Source of the DNA: Frankiales bacterium
GTDB lineage: Bacteria; Actinomycetota; Actinomycetes; Mycobacteriales; SCTD01
Length of the DNA: 51,910 nucleotides
Direction: 5' to 3'
NCBI GenBank assembly: GCA_025465465.1
Contig: JAODND010000012.1
Location: 1-51,910 of the forward strand
The notes below the pieces were generated by a model. The model was not told the origin of the DNA. It did no database searches and worked only from the letters and a program-made list of their open reading frames with translations. Below, piece by piece: positions 35,426-42,461 of this stretch (position 1 is its first letter; each line of letters begins with the position of its first letter). Made by a program: the position numbers and the translations under genes.

Positions 35426-35680
35426 GCTAGTCAGGGACAACCCGCTCACGCCCGGTCGTCCTGAGGCCCTTGCTGCGGACCCCGAACCCCGGAAGTCCAG
35501 CCGCAGCAGGGGAATCGGGTGGCCGGAGGTCTCTGGGGGACGGTGGCGGGTCCTGGGGGGTTTCACCAGCAGCGCGAACGACCCGGGCACAGGCTCGGTG
35601 GGCCAGTAGACAACAGCACGAAGGTGCGCGCCACGCGCCGGCGGGTTGGTCCGAAGGCCCACCGGGCCTTCGCTCGTTCC
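35426..35680 (+). ncRNA. Candidate structured non-coding RNA, about 250 nt
   Basis: No protein gene fits here. By eye the transcript folds well. GGACAACCCGC (35435-35445) pairs with GCGGGTTGGTCC (35641-35652), one bulge, closing a domain of about 218 nt. CCCTTGCTGCGG (35467-35478) pairs with CCGCAGCAGGGG (35501-35512), 12 bp with one wobble. CGGGTCCTGG (35547-35556) pairs with CCAG (35566-35569) and GACCCG (35580-35585). A terminator hairpin follows. Size, isolated promoter and closed ends would suit a 6S/Ms1-like RNA, but I see no diagnostic motif for 6S, tmRNA, RNase P, SRP RNA, T-box or a known riboswitch. A 79-codon frame at 35370-35609 crosses it but is probably not translated. Confidence 0.5.
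35652..35672 (+). terminator. Hairpin terminator of the candidate ncRNA
   Basis: CGAAGGCCC-ACC-GGGCCTTCG is a perfect 9-bp stem with a 3-nt loop, followed by CTCGTTCC. The weak T-tract is usual for actinobacteria. It lies just before the -10 of lnt. Confidence 0.65.
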
Positions 35681-35689
35681 GAGGCACCC

Positions 35690-35695
35690 TAGGCT
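35690..35695 (+). promoter_or_regulatory. -10 element (TAGGCT) for lnt
   Basis: TAGGCT ends seven bases before GTG 35703, 18 bases after the ncRNA terminator stem. Confidence 0.5.
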
Positions 35696-35702
35696 TCGAG
35701 CG

Positions 35703-37136
35703 GTGAAGGCCCGCCTCGTCGCAGCAGCCCTGTCCGGGGTCCTGCTCAACGTCGCCTTCCCACCCCACGAGCTGTGGTGGCTCGCGCCTGTCGCAGTCGG
35801 GCTGCTGACCAACACCTTGCGCGGCCGGACCCTCAGGCAGGGTGCGCTGCTCGGCTGGGTCCACGGCCTGGTGTTCTTCGGCGTTCTGCTGGTGTGGACC
35901 GGCACCATCGCAGGCCTGCTCGCGTGGGTCGCGCTGACCCTCCTCGAGTCGGTCTTCTCGGCCGCCCTCGGGCTCGCGCTGACGGCGGTGCTGCGGCTCC
36001 CCGCCTGGCCGCTGTGGGCGGCGGCTGTCTGGGTGGGGGAGGAAGCGCTGCGCGACCGGCTCCCGTTCGGCGGCTTCCCGTGGGGCCGGCTGGCATTCAG
36101 CCAGGGCCACACGCCTCTGACCACCCTGGCTTCCTGGGGCGGTGCGCCCCTTGTGACGTTCGCGGTCGCGGCGCTCGCCGCTCTCGTCGTCCGCGCGCCC
36201 GGCAAGGCGGTGCTCGTCGGGCCGGTGCTCGTCCTCGTCGCCCTGGTCACACCCGTCCCGACCGCAGGGCAACGGGTCAACGTGGGGGTCGTCCAGGGCA
36301 ATGTCCCGCGGGTCGGCCTCGAGCGGCCCGACCAGGTCTCGCAGGTGCTGGCCAACCACGTGCAGGCGACGCACGACCTCGCCGCCTCCGTCCGGGCCGG
36401 GAGGCTGCCCGCGCCGCAGCTCGTCATCTGGCCCGAGAACGCCAGCGATCTCGACCCCTACACCGACCCTGCCGCCGCGGGGAGCATCGCCGGAGCGGCG
36501 GCCGACGTCGGCGTACCGATCCTGGTCGGCGCGGTGACCGACGGACCTGGCCGCTTCGTCAGCAACCGGGGGATCGTCTGGGACCCGGTGAGTGGTCCCG
36601 GCGCGAGCTACGTCAAGCGCCATCCGGTGCCGTTCGGCGAGTACATCCCCTTCCGCACCCTGGTGCGGAAGGTGACCGACAAGGTCGACCTCGTGCCCCG
36701 CGACTTCGCGCGCGGAGACAAGCCTGGTGTGCTGCAGGTGGGTCCCGTCCGGCTGGCGGACGTCATCTGCTTCGAGGTGGCCTACGACGGGGTGGTGCGA
36801 GACGCCGTCCGAGCAGGCGGCAGGCTGTTGGTCGTGCAGACCAACAACGCGACCTTCGGTCGCAGTGGCGAGACCTCCCAGCAGCTCGCCATGAGCCGAC
36901 TGCGGGCGGTCGAGCTGGGGCGATCGGTCGTCGTCGCGGCCACCAGCGGCGAGTCGGCCGTCATCGCGCCGGACGGCCACCTGCAGCACACGACCCGGCT
37001 GTTCACGCGCGACATCACCGTCCAGCCGGTGACGCTCCGGACGGCGACGACGACGGCTTCCCGGGTCGGCGCCTGGCCGGAGTTGCTCCTCGCGCTGCTC
37101 GCCCTCGGCGCGCTGCTCGTGGGGGCACGCCGATGA
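35703..37136 (+). CDS. lnt: Apolipoprotein N-acyltransferase
   Basis: Membrane nitrilase-type enzyme that adds the third acyl chain to the N-terminal Cys of lipoproteins. Six or so N-terminal membrane helices (about 1-185) precede a periplasmic nitrilase domain. The catalytic triad is readable: Glu245 in WPENAS, Lys305 in SYVKRHPVPFGEY and Cys356 in VICFEVAYDG. Length 477 aa. One more hydrophobic helix ends the chain. It overlaps ppm1 by four bases (ATGA); in M. tuberculosis the two activities are fused in one polypeptide. The exported FKBP lipoprotein at 10268 is a plausible substrate. Confidence 0.94.
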   Translation: MKARLVAAALSGVLLNVAFPPHELWWLAPVAVGLLTNTLRGRTLRQGALLGWVHGLVFFGVLLVWTGTIAGLLAWVALTLLESVFSAALGLALTAVLRLPAWPLWAAAVWVGEEALRDRLPFGGFPWGRLAFSQGHTPLTTLASWGGAPLVTFAVAALAALVVRAPGKAVLVGPVLVLVALVTPVPTAGQRVNVGVVQGNVPRVGLERPDQVSQVLANHVQATHDLAASVRAGRLPAPQLVIWPENASDLDPYTDPAAAGSIAGAAADVGVPILVGAVTDGPGRFVSNRGIVWDPVSGPGASYVKRHPVPFGEYIPFRTLVRKVTDKVDLVPRDFARGDKPGVLQVGPVRLADVICFEVAYDGVVRDAVRAGGRLLVVQTNNATFGRSGETSQQLAMSRLRAVELGRSVVVAATSGESAVIAPDGHLQHTTRLFTRDITVQPVTLRTATTTASRVGAWPELLLALLALGALLVGARR

Positions 37137-37864
37137 GCATCGGGTCCGTCCTGGTGATCGTCCCCACCTACAACGAGAGCGAGAACCTCGAGCTCATCGC
37201 CTCGAGGCTGCATGCGGCTGTGCCCACCGCCCACCTGCTGGTCGTCGATGACAACAGCCCCGACGGCACGGGCAAGCTCGCCGACGAGCTTGCGGCCGTC
37301 CACGAGTGGGCGCACGTCCTGCACCGCAGCGGCAAGCAGGGCCTGGGGGCGGCCTACATGGCCGGCTTCGGCTGGGCTCGCGAGCACGGCTACGACGTCG
37401 TCGTCGAGATGGATGCCGACGGCTCCCACGCGCCCGAGCAGCTCCCTCGGCTGCTGGCCGCGCTGGAAAACGCCGACCTCGTGCTCGGCAGCCGATGGGT
37501 GGAGGGGGGCGAGGTCGTCAACTGGCCGAAGTCCCGGGAGCTCCTGAGCCGGGGCGGCAACCTCTGGACCCGGCTGGCCCTCGGCCTGCCGCTCAAGGAC
37601 GCGACCGGCGGCTACCGCGCCTACCGGCGACCGCTGCTCGACACCGTCCTGGCCCGCGACGTCGCGAGCCAGGGCTACTGCTTCCAGGTCGACCTGGCCT
37701 GGCAGATCTGGCGGGCCGGCCACCGGGTCGTCGAGGTGCCGATCAGCTTCGTCGAGCGGGAGCGCGGCGAGTCCAAGATGAGCCGGGCGATCGTCGTCGA
37801 GGCGCTGTGGCGCGTCACGTTGTGGGGCGTCACGAGCCGCCGCTCACGCCGGCGGCTGCCCTGA
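37133..37864 (+). CDS. ppm1: Polyprenol monophosphomannose synthase
   Basis: GT2 glycosyltransferase making polyprenyl-phosphate-mannose, the donor for lipoglycans and protein O-mannosylation. VPTYNES at 10-16, VVDDNSPDGT at 37-46 and the metal-binding MDADGSH at 93-99 are typical of the dolichol-phosphate-mannose synthase family. The basic C-terminus (RRSRRRL) may contact the membrane, where Lnt can recruit it. At 243 aa it is the catalytic domain only. Start overlaps lnt, and its stop overlaps the fxsA start (TGATG). Confidence 0.94.
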   Translation: MSIGSVLVIVPTYNESENLELIASRLHAAVPTAHLLVVDDNSPDGTGKLADELAAVHEWAHVLHRSGKQGLGAAYMAGFGWAREHGYDVVVEMDADGSHAPEQLPRLLAALENADLVLGSRWVEGGEVVNWPKSRELLSRGGNLWTRLALGLPLKDATGGYRAYRRPLLDTVLARDVASQGYCFQVDLAWQIWRAGHRVVEVPISFVERERGESKMSRAIVVEALWRVTLWGVTSRRSRRRLP

Positions 37865-38325
37865 TGCCCCTCGTCCTGCTGCTGCTGTTCGTCGTCGTCC
37901 CGATCGTCGAGATCTACGTCATCGTCCAGGTCGGCTCCGCGATCGGCGTACTCCCGACGATCGCGCTGCTCATCGCGGACGCCGTGATCGGGACGTGGCT
38001 GTTTCGCCGCGAGGGACGCAAGGCGTGGGCGGCACTCCAGCTGGCGATCGCCGAGCACCGGGTACCGACGAAGGAGGTCACCGACGGCGCGCTGGTGGTC
38101 GTCGGCGCGGCGCTGATGCTCGCGCCCGGCTTCGTGACCGACGCCGTGGGCCTGCTGTGCGTGCTGCCGCCGTCGCGTGCGGTGCTGCGCCGGCTGATCT
38201 CGATCTGGGTGGCGCGCCGGCTGCTGGGCGCAGGCAGCGTCCTCCCGGGGGAGCGCTCACGGCGCCGCCAGGGCGACGTGATCGAGGGAGAGGTCCTCGA
38301 CGACCAGCCGCCCGACGAGCTCTAA
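37864..38325 (+). CDS. fxsA: FxsA family membrane protein
   Basis: A 153-aa cytoplasmic-membrane protein. The family pattern is clear: the first helix with VPIVEIYVIVQVG, ADAVIGTWLFRREGRKAW after the second, and LMLAPGFVTDAVGLLCVLPPSR near the third. The E. coli protein affects phage F exclusion; its cellular role is unknown. It is co-transcribed with lnt-ppm1 by overlapping codons. The polar tail ends in VIEGEVLDD, as in many actinobacterial members. Its TAA stop interlocks with the rbpA stop (CTAA). Confidence 0.92.
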   Translation: MPLVLLLLFVVVPIVEIYVIVQVGSAIGVLPTIALLIADAVIGTWLFRREGRKAWAALQLAIAEHRVPTKEVTDGALVVVGAALMLAPGFVTDAVGLLCVLPPSRAVLRRLISIWVARRLLGAGSVLPGERSRRRQGDVIEGEVLDDQPPDEL

Positions 38326-38723
38326 GCGCTCTGGCGGCTGGCGGCCTTGCGGTCCGCGGCCTGCTGCGCCTTGAGCTGGGCCTTCACGGCGCCCTGCTGG
38401 GCGTGGAGCGCGGCCAGCCGCTCCGCCAGCACCTCCTCGAGCTCCGCGATCGTGCGGCGCTCGAGCAGCATGTCCCAGTGGGTGCGGGCGGGCTTCACGG
38501 CCTTGGCCTCGGGCTGCTCGGCGTTGCGGAGCAGGCCGACAGCGCCGCACACCCGGCACTCCCAGGTGGGCGGGACGTCGGCCTCGGCAGCGAACGGGAC
38601 GGTGGTCTCGTGTCCGGAGGCGCAGTCGTACGCCGTCAGGGCGCGGGGCGCGAACTCGGTGTGGCGGTCGCTCTCGTAGCTCACCGAGCCGAGGCGACTG
38701 CCTCGCAGCACGCGGTCACTCAT
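38322..38723 (-). CDS. rbpA: RNA polymerase-binding protein RbpA
   Basis: Actinobacterial transcription activator that binds RNA polymerase and group I/II sigma factors and stabilises open promoters. The 133-aa chain begins with the N-terminal tail MSDRVLRGSRLG, followed by a beta core, a CxxC zinc-like pair in WECRVCG, and the C-terminal sigma-interaction helices with KPARTHWDMLLERR. A GGAGG site lies five bases before ATG 38723. Upstream is a perfect SigR-type promoter, matching the known SigR control of rbpA in Streptomyces. Confidence 0.96.
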   Translation of the reverse strand: MSDRVLRGSRLGSVSYESDRHTEFAPRALTAYDCASGHETTVPFAAEADVPPTWECRVCGAVGLLRNAEQPEAKAVKPARTHWDMLLERRTIAELEEVLAERLAALHAQQGAVKAQLKAQQAADRKAASRQSA

Positions 38724-38770
38724 GAGGGCCTCCGAAAACCACAGTCGAACTGAAGGGGTGCAGGTAGTCC

Positions 38771-38796
38771 AACGGTCGGACGCTCGGAAGGATTCC
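38771..38796 (-). promoter_or_regulatory. SigR/SigH-type promoter for rbpA (GGAAT-N18-GTT)
   Basis: On the minus strand GGAAT (38792-38796) is followed after exactly 18 bases by GTT (38771-38773). This is the SigR (SigH in mycobacteria) consensus for the thiol-oxidative stress regulon. The start would be near 38763, leaving a 40-nt leader with GGAGG. Confidence 0.75.
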
Positions 38797-38951
38797 CTCG
38801 GTTGCGTCCGTCACGCCTTTTCCGCGGCGCGGGCTTCGACGCGGCGCGCCTGCTTGACGTCAGGGGGCCAGCTCCTCGCTGAATGTCCGGTTTCGCATGG
38901 TTCGTGGCTCGACAGACTCAGGTTCGCGCGGCAGAGTGCCGAACTCAGGAG

Positions 38952-38978
38952 CACCTGCGACCTCAGGAGTCACAGGTG
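38952..38978 (+). promoter_or_regulatory. Hairpin next to the NlpC/P60 ribosome binding site
   Basis: CACCTGcGAC (38952-38961) pairs with GTCaCAGGTG (38969-38978) across loop CTCAGGA; nine pairs, one mismatch. The AGGAGG binding site follows at about 38983-38988. CTCAGGAG also occurs twice (38944-38951 and 38962-38969), once in the hairpin. A leader control element is possible. I looked for a c-di-AMP (ydaO) riboswitch, common before such genes, and did not find its conserved cores. Confidence 0.4.
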
Positions 38979-38993
38979 TACCAGGAGGCACAC

Positions 38994-39977
38994 GTGCGGT
39001 TCGGCATCAGCTCGACCGGCCCGGCCCGGGCACTCGGGATCCTGCTCAGCTGCGTGAGCCTCGCCGTCGTCAGCCTCGCGGCCGCGCACGGGGGAGGGCA
39101 GCCTGACCCGGCCGGCAGGGTCGTCGCCGCTGCCCGGACCCACCTGGGGGACAGCTATGCCTGGGGCGCCACCGGACCGAAGGCCTTCGACTGCTCGGGG
39201 CTGACCTCCATCGTGTGGACACAGTCCGGTCACGTCAGCCGGATGCCGCGCACAAGCGCCCAGCAGCAGGCCTGGGCCATCCCGATCCCGGCCGAGCAGG
39301 CCCAAGCCGGCGACCTCGCGTTCTTCGGCGACCCGGTGACCCATGTCGGGCTGATCGCCGGCCGTCACTCCGGGAGCCTGGTGATGATCGACGCCTCGTC
39401 GTCGCAGCACGGGGTCGTCGAGCGCGACGTGTGGTCCAGCGGGACGGTCCGCTTCGGCCGGGTGCCACGCGCCGGGATGCCGCGCGTCCGACCGTGGAAG
39501 CCGGTCGCCACCCCCCGCAAGCCCGGCAAGTCGCCCGTCGTCGCCCCGGTGGTCGCGCCGGCCGTCGCGCTCGTGTCACCGCGGGAGCCGGCGCTGCGGG
39601 GGAAGACCCCCCTGCTCGGCCTGCCGCAGCGCCCGGCCGCGAGTTCCGCCCGGATGCTGCGCTTCGTCACGCTGGCCCGCCGCCAGGTCGGCGTGCGGAC
39701 CTGGACCGACACCGCGCTCGTCACCGCGCTGTGGGCGCGAGCCGGCGGCACGTCGTCGCCGAACAGCCGGGCGGCGATCCACAACCGCACCCACCGTGTG
39801 CTGCTGCGCAAGGCGGCGGTCGGTGATCTGGTCGTGTACGCAGCGCCGGGGGAGCACGTCGGCATCTATGTCGGCGGCGGCTGGATGGTCGACGCCTCCC
39901 GGTCTCTTGGCAGCGTCGTGCTCCGTCCGGTCTGGGCCGCACCCGGCGTACAGCTGGTGCGTTGGAACCACTCCTGA
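38994..39977 (+). CDS. NlpC/P60 family cell-wall hydrolase with degenerate second domain
   Basis: A 327-aa exported protein. Residues 1-31 are a signal peptide. The first NlpC/P60 domain (about 38-155) has the catalytic Cys67 in FDCSGL and His117 in THVGLIAG, so it should cut peptidoglycan stem peptides. A Pro/Lys/Val-rich linker (160-215) joins a second copy (about 218-325) with the same fold markers (VGDLVVY, EHVGIYVGGGWMVDASRS). There the Cys position reads WTDTALVTALW, so the nucleophile is missing; it may bind wall or regulate the first domain. GTG 38994 has AGGAGG five bases upstream. Confidence 0.88.
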   Translation: MRFGISSTGPARALGILLSCVSLAVVSLAAAHGGGQPDPAGRVVAAARTHLGDSYAWGATGPKAFDCSGLTSIVWTQSGHVSRMPRTSAQQQAWAIPIPAEQAQAGDLAFFGDPVTHVGLIAGRHSGSLVMIDASSSQHGVVERDVWSSGTVRFGRVPRAGMPRVRPWKPVATPRKPGKSPVVAPVVAPAVALVSPREPALRGKTPLLGLPQRPAASSARMLRFVTLARRQVGVRTWTDTALVTALWARAGGTSSPNSRAAIHNRTHRVLLRKAAVGDLVVYAAPGEHVGIYVGGGWMVDASRSLGSVVLRPVWAAPGVQLVRWNHS

Positions 39978-40050
39978 TTGGCAGGAATAACACGGTTGTC
40001 AGGCTTTCCGCCAGCGGCGCCGGGGGACAGGGCCTGGTGCACTGGCCGGC

Positions 40051-40572
40051 GTGACGATCGTGCCTGACACCAAGGACTGGACCTGGGTGCTCACCCGCCG
40101 CTGCCCGGACTGCGGCTTCGACGCCGCCGCCCTCGCACGCCCCGACGTCGGGTCCAGCCTCCGCCGCGCGGCCGCCGAGCTGACGGCGGCCCTCGACGCC
40201 CCGGAGGCCGCCACCCGGCCGGCGCCTGGCGTCTGGTCGGCCCTGGAGTACGGCTGCCACGTCCGCGACACGTTCCGCGTCTTCCTGGGGCGCCTCGAGC
40301 TGATCCTCGCTGAAAACGACCCGCTGTTCGCCAACTGGGACCAGGACGAGACGGCCGTCGTCGAGCGGTACGCCGAGCAGGACCCGGCACAGGTGCGGCG
40401 CGAGCTCACCGACGCCGCCGACGTCCTGGCCGGTCGGTTCGAGTCGCTGCCGGCCGACGTCTGGCAGCGCCCGGGCCGGCGCAGCGACGGCGCGGTCTTC
40501 ACCCTCACGACCTTCAGCCAGTACCTCGTGCACGACCCGGTGCACCACGTGTGGGACGTCACCCACGCGTGA
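40051..40572 (+). CDS. DinB/mycothiol-transferase superfamily protein
   Basis: A 173-aa four-helix-bundle protein. The metal-ligand pattern is present: His in YGCHVRDTF (about residue 70) and the HDPVHHVWDV pair near the C-terminus. An N-terminal CPDCGFD knuckle (about 18-24) precedes the bundle. Relatives include DinB and mycothiol- or bacillithiol-dependent transferases; the actinobacterial ones often use mycothiol. The substrate is unknown. GTG 40051 follows a region with no clear binding site. It is followed by a long inverted repeat at 40579. Confidence 0.82.
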   Translation: MTIVPDTKDWTWVLTRRCPDCGFDAAALARPDVGSSLRRAAAELTAALDAPEAATRPAPGVWSALEYGCHVRDTFRVFLGRLELILAENDPLFANWDQDETAVVERYAEQDPAQVRRELTDAADVLAGRFESLPADVWQRPGRRSDGAVFTLTTFSQYLVHDPVHHVWDVTHA

Positions 40573-40578
40573 TCCCAC

Positions 40579-40641
40579 TGATCCACGGAGACTTGCACCA
40601 CGCTCGACCGCCCAGATCGACCACAATCTCTCCGTGGATCA
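40579..40641. repeat. Perfect 13-bp inverted repeat with 37-bp spacer
   Basis: TGATCCACGGAGA (40579-40591) and TCTCCGTGGATCA (40629-40641) are exact reverse complements. Spacer 40592-40628 holds two TCGACC copies. It lies seven bases after the DinB-type gene, in the position of a terminator, but has no T-run and the loop is long. It could be a long stem in the 3' UTR or the ends of a small palindromic element. Confidence 0.75.
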
Positions 40642-40720
40642 CCGGCAAATGCGTTACGCCGATAATCGACATTATGTCAGGTAGGGAACAGCGGGCCACG
40701 CGAGAGGGGTTGCACGGGGC

Positions 40721-41086
40721 GTGACCGACCGCGCCGTTCTCGAGCCCTCCGACGACCACCCGATCACGATCGCGCGCACCGGTGATCGAGTCGTCGTCCG
40801 TCGCGAAGGCCGGCTGCTCGCCGACACGCGCGACGCACTGACGCTGCAGGAGGCGAACTATCCGGCGGTGCTCTACCTGCCGCGCAAGGACGTCGACCTG
40901 ACCCTGCTGGCGCGCACCGAGCACACCACCTACTGCCCGTTCAAGGGTGACGCCTCCTACTTCAGCCTCCCGGACACGCCCAATGCCGTCTGGACGTATG
41001 AGTCCCCGTTCGCGGCAGTGGCCGAGATCCAGGACCACCTGGCGTTCTATCCCGAGCACGTCACCATCGAGGTCGAGGCGGCCTGA
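40721..41086 (+). CDS. DUF427 domain-containing protein
   Basis: A 121-aa single-domain protein of the DUF427 family. Conserved markers are FKGDASYFS after the CP pair (TTYCPFKG), the repeated short strands before it, and FYPEHVTIEVE at the end. Its biochemical role is unknown; the fold is a compact beta barrel. GTG 40721 is preceded by GAGAGGGG at suitable spacing. An AT-rich island upstream (about 40660-40677, GATAATCGACATTATGTC) probably holds its promoter. No operon partner. Confidence 0.9.
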   Translation: MTDRAVLEPSDDHPITIARTGDRVVVRREGRLLADTRDALTLQEANYPAVLYLPRKDVDLTLLARTEHTTYCPFKGDASYFSLPDTPNAVWTYESPFAAVAEIQDHLAFYPEHVTIEVEAA

Positions 41087-41200
41087 CTTCGCCCGAGGTG
41101 TGAGGATGGCGGGGACCAGGACGGCGAAGGGGACCCCGTGAGGCGCGGCACCAGGCGAGAGCTCGACCCGGCGTCGATGCTGTCGAGCCGCTGAGCACGC

Positions 41201-41974
41201 ATGGGACGACTGTCGGACGAGCTGCGCTACCCGTGGGGCGCCGTGCTGGCCGGGGTCGCGGGCGGCGTCTCCTGGGGCGCCGCCGCGGTGTTCACCGCCG
41301 GGGCCCCCGCGCTGGAGCTCGGGATCGGGATCGGGTTCGGGGTCTATGTCCTGAGGATCGGTGTGGGCGCACTGGCCGGCAGCGGTCGTGCGCCGGACCC
41401 GCCTCCCCCGGCGCGACCGCGCTATGGGACGCCGGCCTTCGAGATGCTCAAGCGGGCCGACGCGGCGACCCGCAGCCTTGAGGACATGGCGCGGCAGGCC
41501 GGCAGTGTGACCGCGACCGACCTCGCGGTGCAGCGCGCCGCTGAACAGGCTCGCGCGGTCCTGCTGGACATGCAGCGCCTCGGCGGGCAGTCCGCCGCGG
41601 TGCTGGCCGCGCTGTCCCGGGTGGACTCCCCTGGCCTTGACGCCGAGGCGGCCGAGCTGCAGCTCGCTGCGTCGCAAGCCGCCACCGACGCGTCAGCGCA
41701 GCAGTCGTCTCAGGCCGCGCGCGACCGGCTCGCCGTGCGCGACCGGCTGCAGCGAGCGGGACACGCGCTCGACGGACGGCTGCAGGCGTCCGCCCTGGGC
41801 CTGGAGGGCCTGGTGGCCCGGGTCGCGGAGTTGTCGGCGACGGCCAATGCCGTCGGTGAGGTGGACCCGACGGCGCAGGATCTGGCGCAGCTCACGGCCG
41901 ACCTCGACGGCCTCCGGATGGGGCTCGCCGAGGTCGAGCAGGTGGCGCGCAAGGCACTGGGCGCCGCGGGCTAG
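41201..41974 (+). CDS. Membrane-anchored coiled-coil hypothetical protein, 257 aa
   Basis: Two N-terminal hydrophobic segments (about 13-33 and 37-58) are followed by a Pro-rich hinge (64-75). The rest is a long Ala/Gln/Leu-rich helical region (about 80-255), which looks like a coiled coil projecting into the cytoplasm. It resembles, in layout only, proteins annotated as toxic-anion-resistance or 5-bromo-4-chloroindolyl phosphate hydrolase neighbours. I do not recognise a named family. Its TAG stop doubles as the -10 of the HAD gene. Confidence 0.7.
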   Translation: MGRLSDELRYPWGAVLAGVAGGVSWGAAAVFTAGAPALELGIGIGFGVYVLRIGVGALAGSGRAPDPPPPARPRYGTPAFEMLKRADAATRSLEDMARQAGSVTATDLAVQRAAEQARAVLLDMQRLGGQSAAVLAALSRVDSPGLDAEAAELQLAASQAATDASAQQSSQAARDRLAVRDRLQRAGHALDGRLQASALGLEGLVARVAELSATANAVGEVDPTAQDLAQLTADLDGLRMGLAEVEQVARKALGAAG

Positions 41975-41977
41975 GTT
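41972..41977 (+). promoter_or_regulatory. -10 element (TAGGTT) for the HAD gene
   Basis: TAGGTT ends seven bases before ATG 41985; its TAG is the stop codon of the preceding gene. Confidence 0.45.
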
Positions 41978-41984
41978 GTTCCCG

Positions 41985-42461
41985 ATGCGTCCGCTCGCGA
42001 TCTTCGACATCGACGGGGTGCTCGCGGACGTCCGGCACCGGGTCCACCACCTCGAAGGCCGCCGCAAGGACTGGGGCGCGTTCTTCCAGGCCGCCCCTCG
42101 GGACGGGCTGCACCCGGAAGGCCTGGCGCTGGCGCTGGAGGCCGCCCGGGAGTGCGACATCGCCTACCTGACCGGGCGGCCGGAGTGGATCCGGGCCGAG
42201 ACCAGCGCCTGGCTGGCCACGCACGGCCTACCCGACGGCGACCTCGTGATGCGCCGCCGCGGCGACCACCGACCCGCGGCCCAGGCCAAGCTGCAGCTGC
42301 TTGAACACCTTGCCGTCGGCCGCACCGTCGCCGTGATCGTCGACGACGACGTTGACGTCTGCGACGCCTACGAGGCGGCCGGCTTCGCCGTGCTGCGCGC
42401 GGCGTGGGCTCCCCGGAGCGAGGCGTTGCACGTCGCTCAGGAGGAGGACGGCCGCACCTGA
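41985..42461 (+). CDS. HAD-superfamily phosphatase
   Basis: A 158-aa HAD hydrolase. Motif I FDIDGVLADVRHR (about 7-19) has the nucleophile and acid Asp pair. YLTGRPEWIR supplies motif II, a Lys near AKLQLLEH motif III, and IVDDDVDVCDAYEAAG motif IV. The small size and the motif-I sequence are like polynucleotide 3'-phosphatase (PseT-type) and acid-phosphatase-like members. Substrate not determined. The last 25 bases overlap the convergent pabB gene. Confidence 0.85.
   Translation: MRPLAIFDIDGVLADVRHRVHHLEGRRKDWGAFFQAAPRDGLHPEGLALALEAARECDIAYLTGRPEWIRAETSAWLATHGLPDGDLVMRRRGDHRPAAQAKLQLLEHLAVGRTVAVIVDDDVDVCDAYEAAGFAVLRAAWAPRSEALHVAQEEDGRT

Noticed and set aside
35401..35520. The ncRNA region as tmRNA, SRP RNA, RNase P RNA or T-box
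   Set aside because: No CCA-type tRNA-like end, no SRP apical motif, no RNase P P4 core, no T-box GGTGGNACC motif.
35370..35609. A 79-codon frame starting ATGAACGGG
   Set aside because: Its start lies upstream of the strong promoter there, it has no binding site at good spacing or protein family, and the same bases form long RNA stems.
38724..38993. c-di-AMP (ydaO) riboswitch before the NlpC/P60 gene
   Set aside because: Such genes often have one, but the conserved GGAGGA..CCA and GGGGTGAA blocks are not found.
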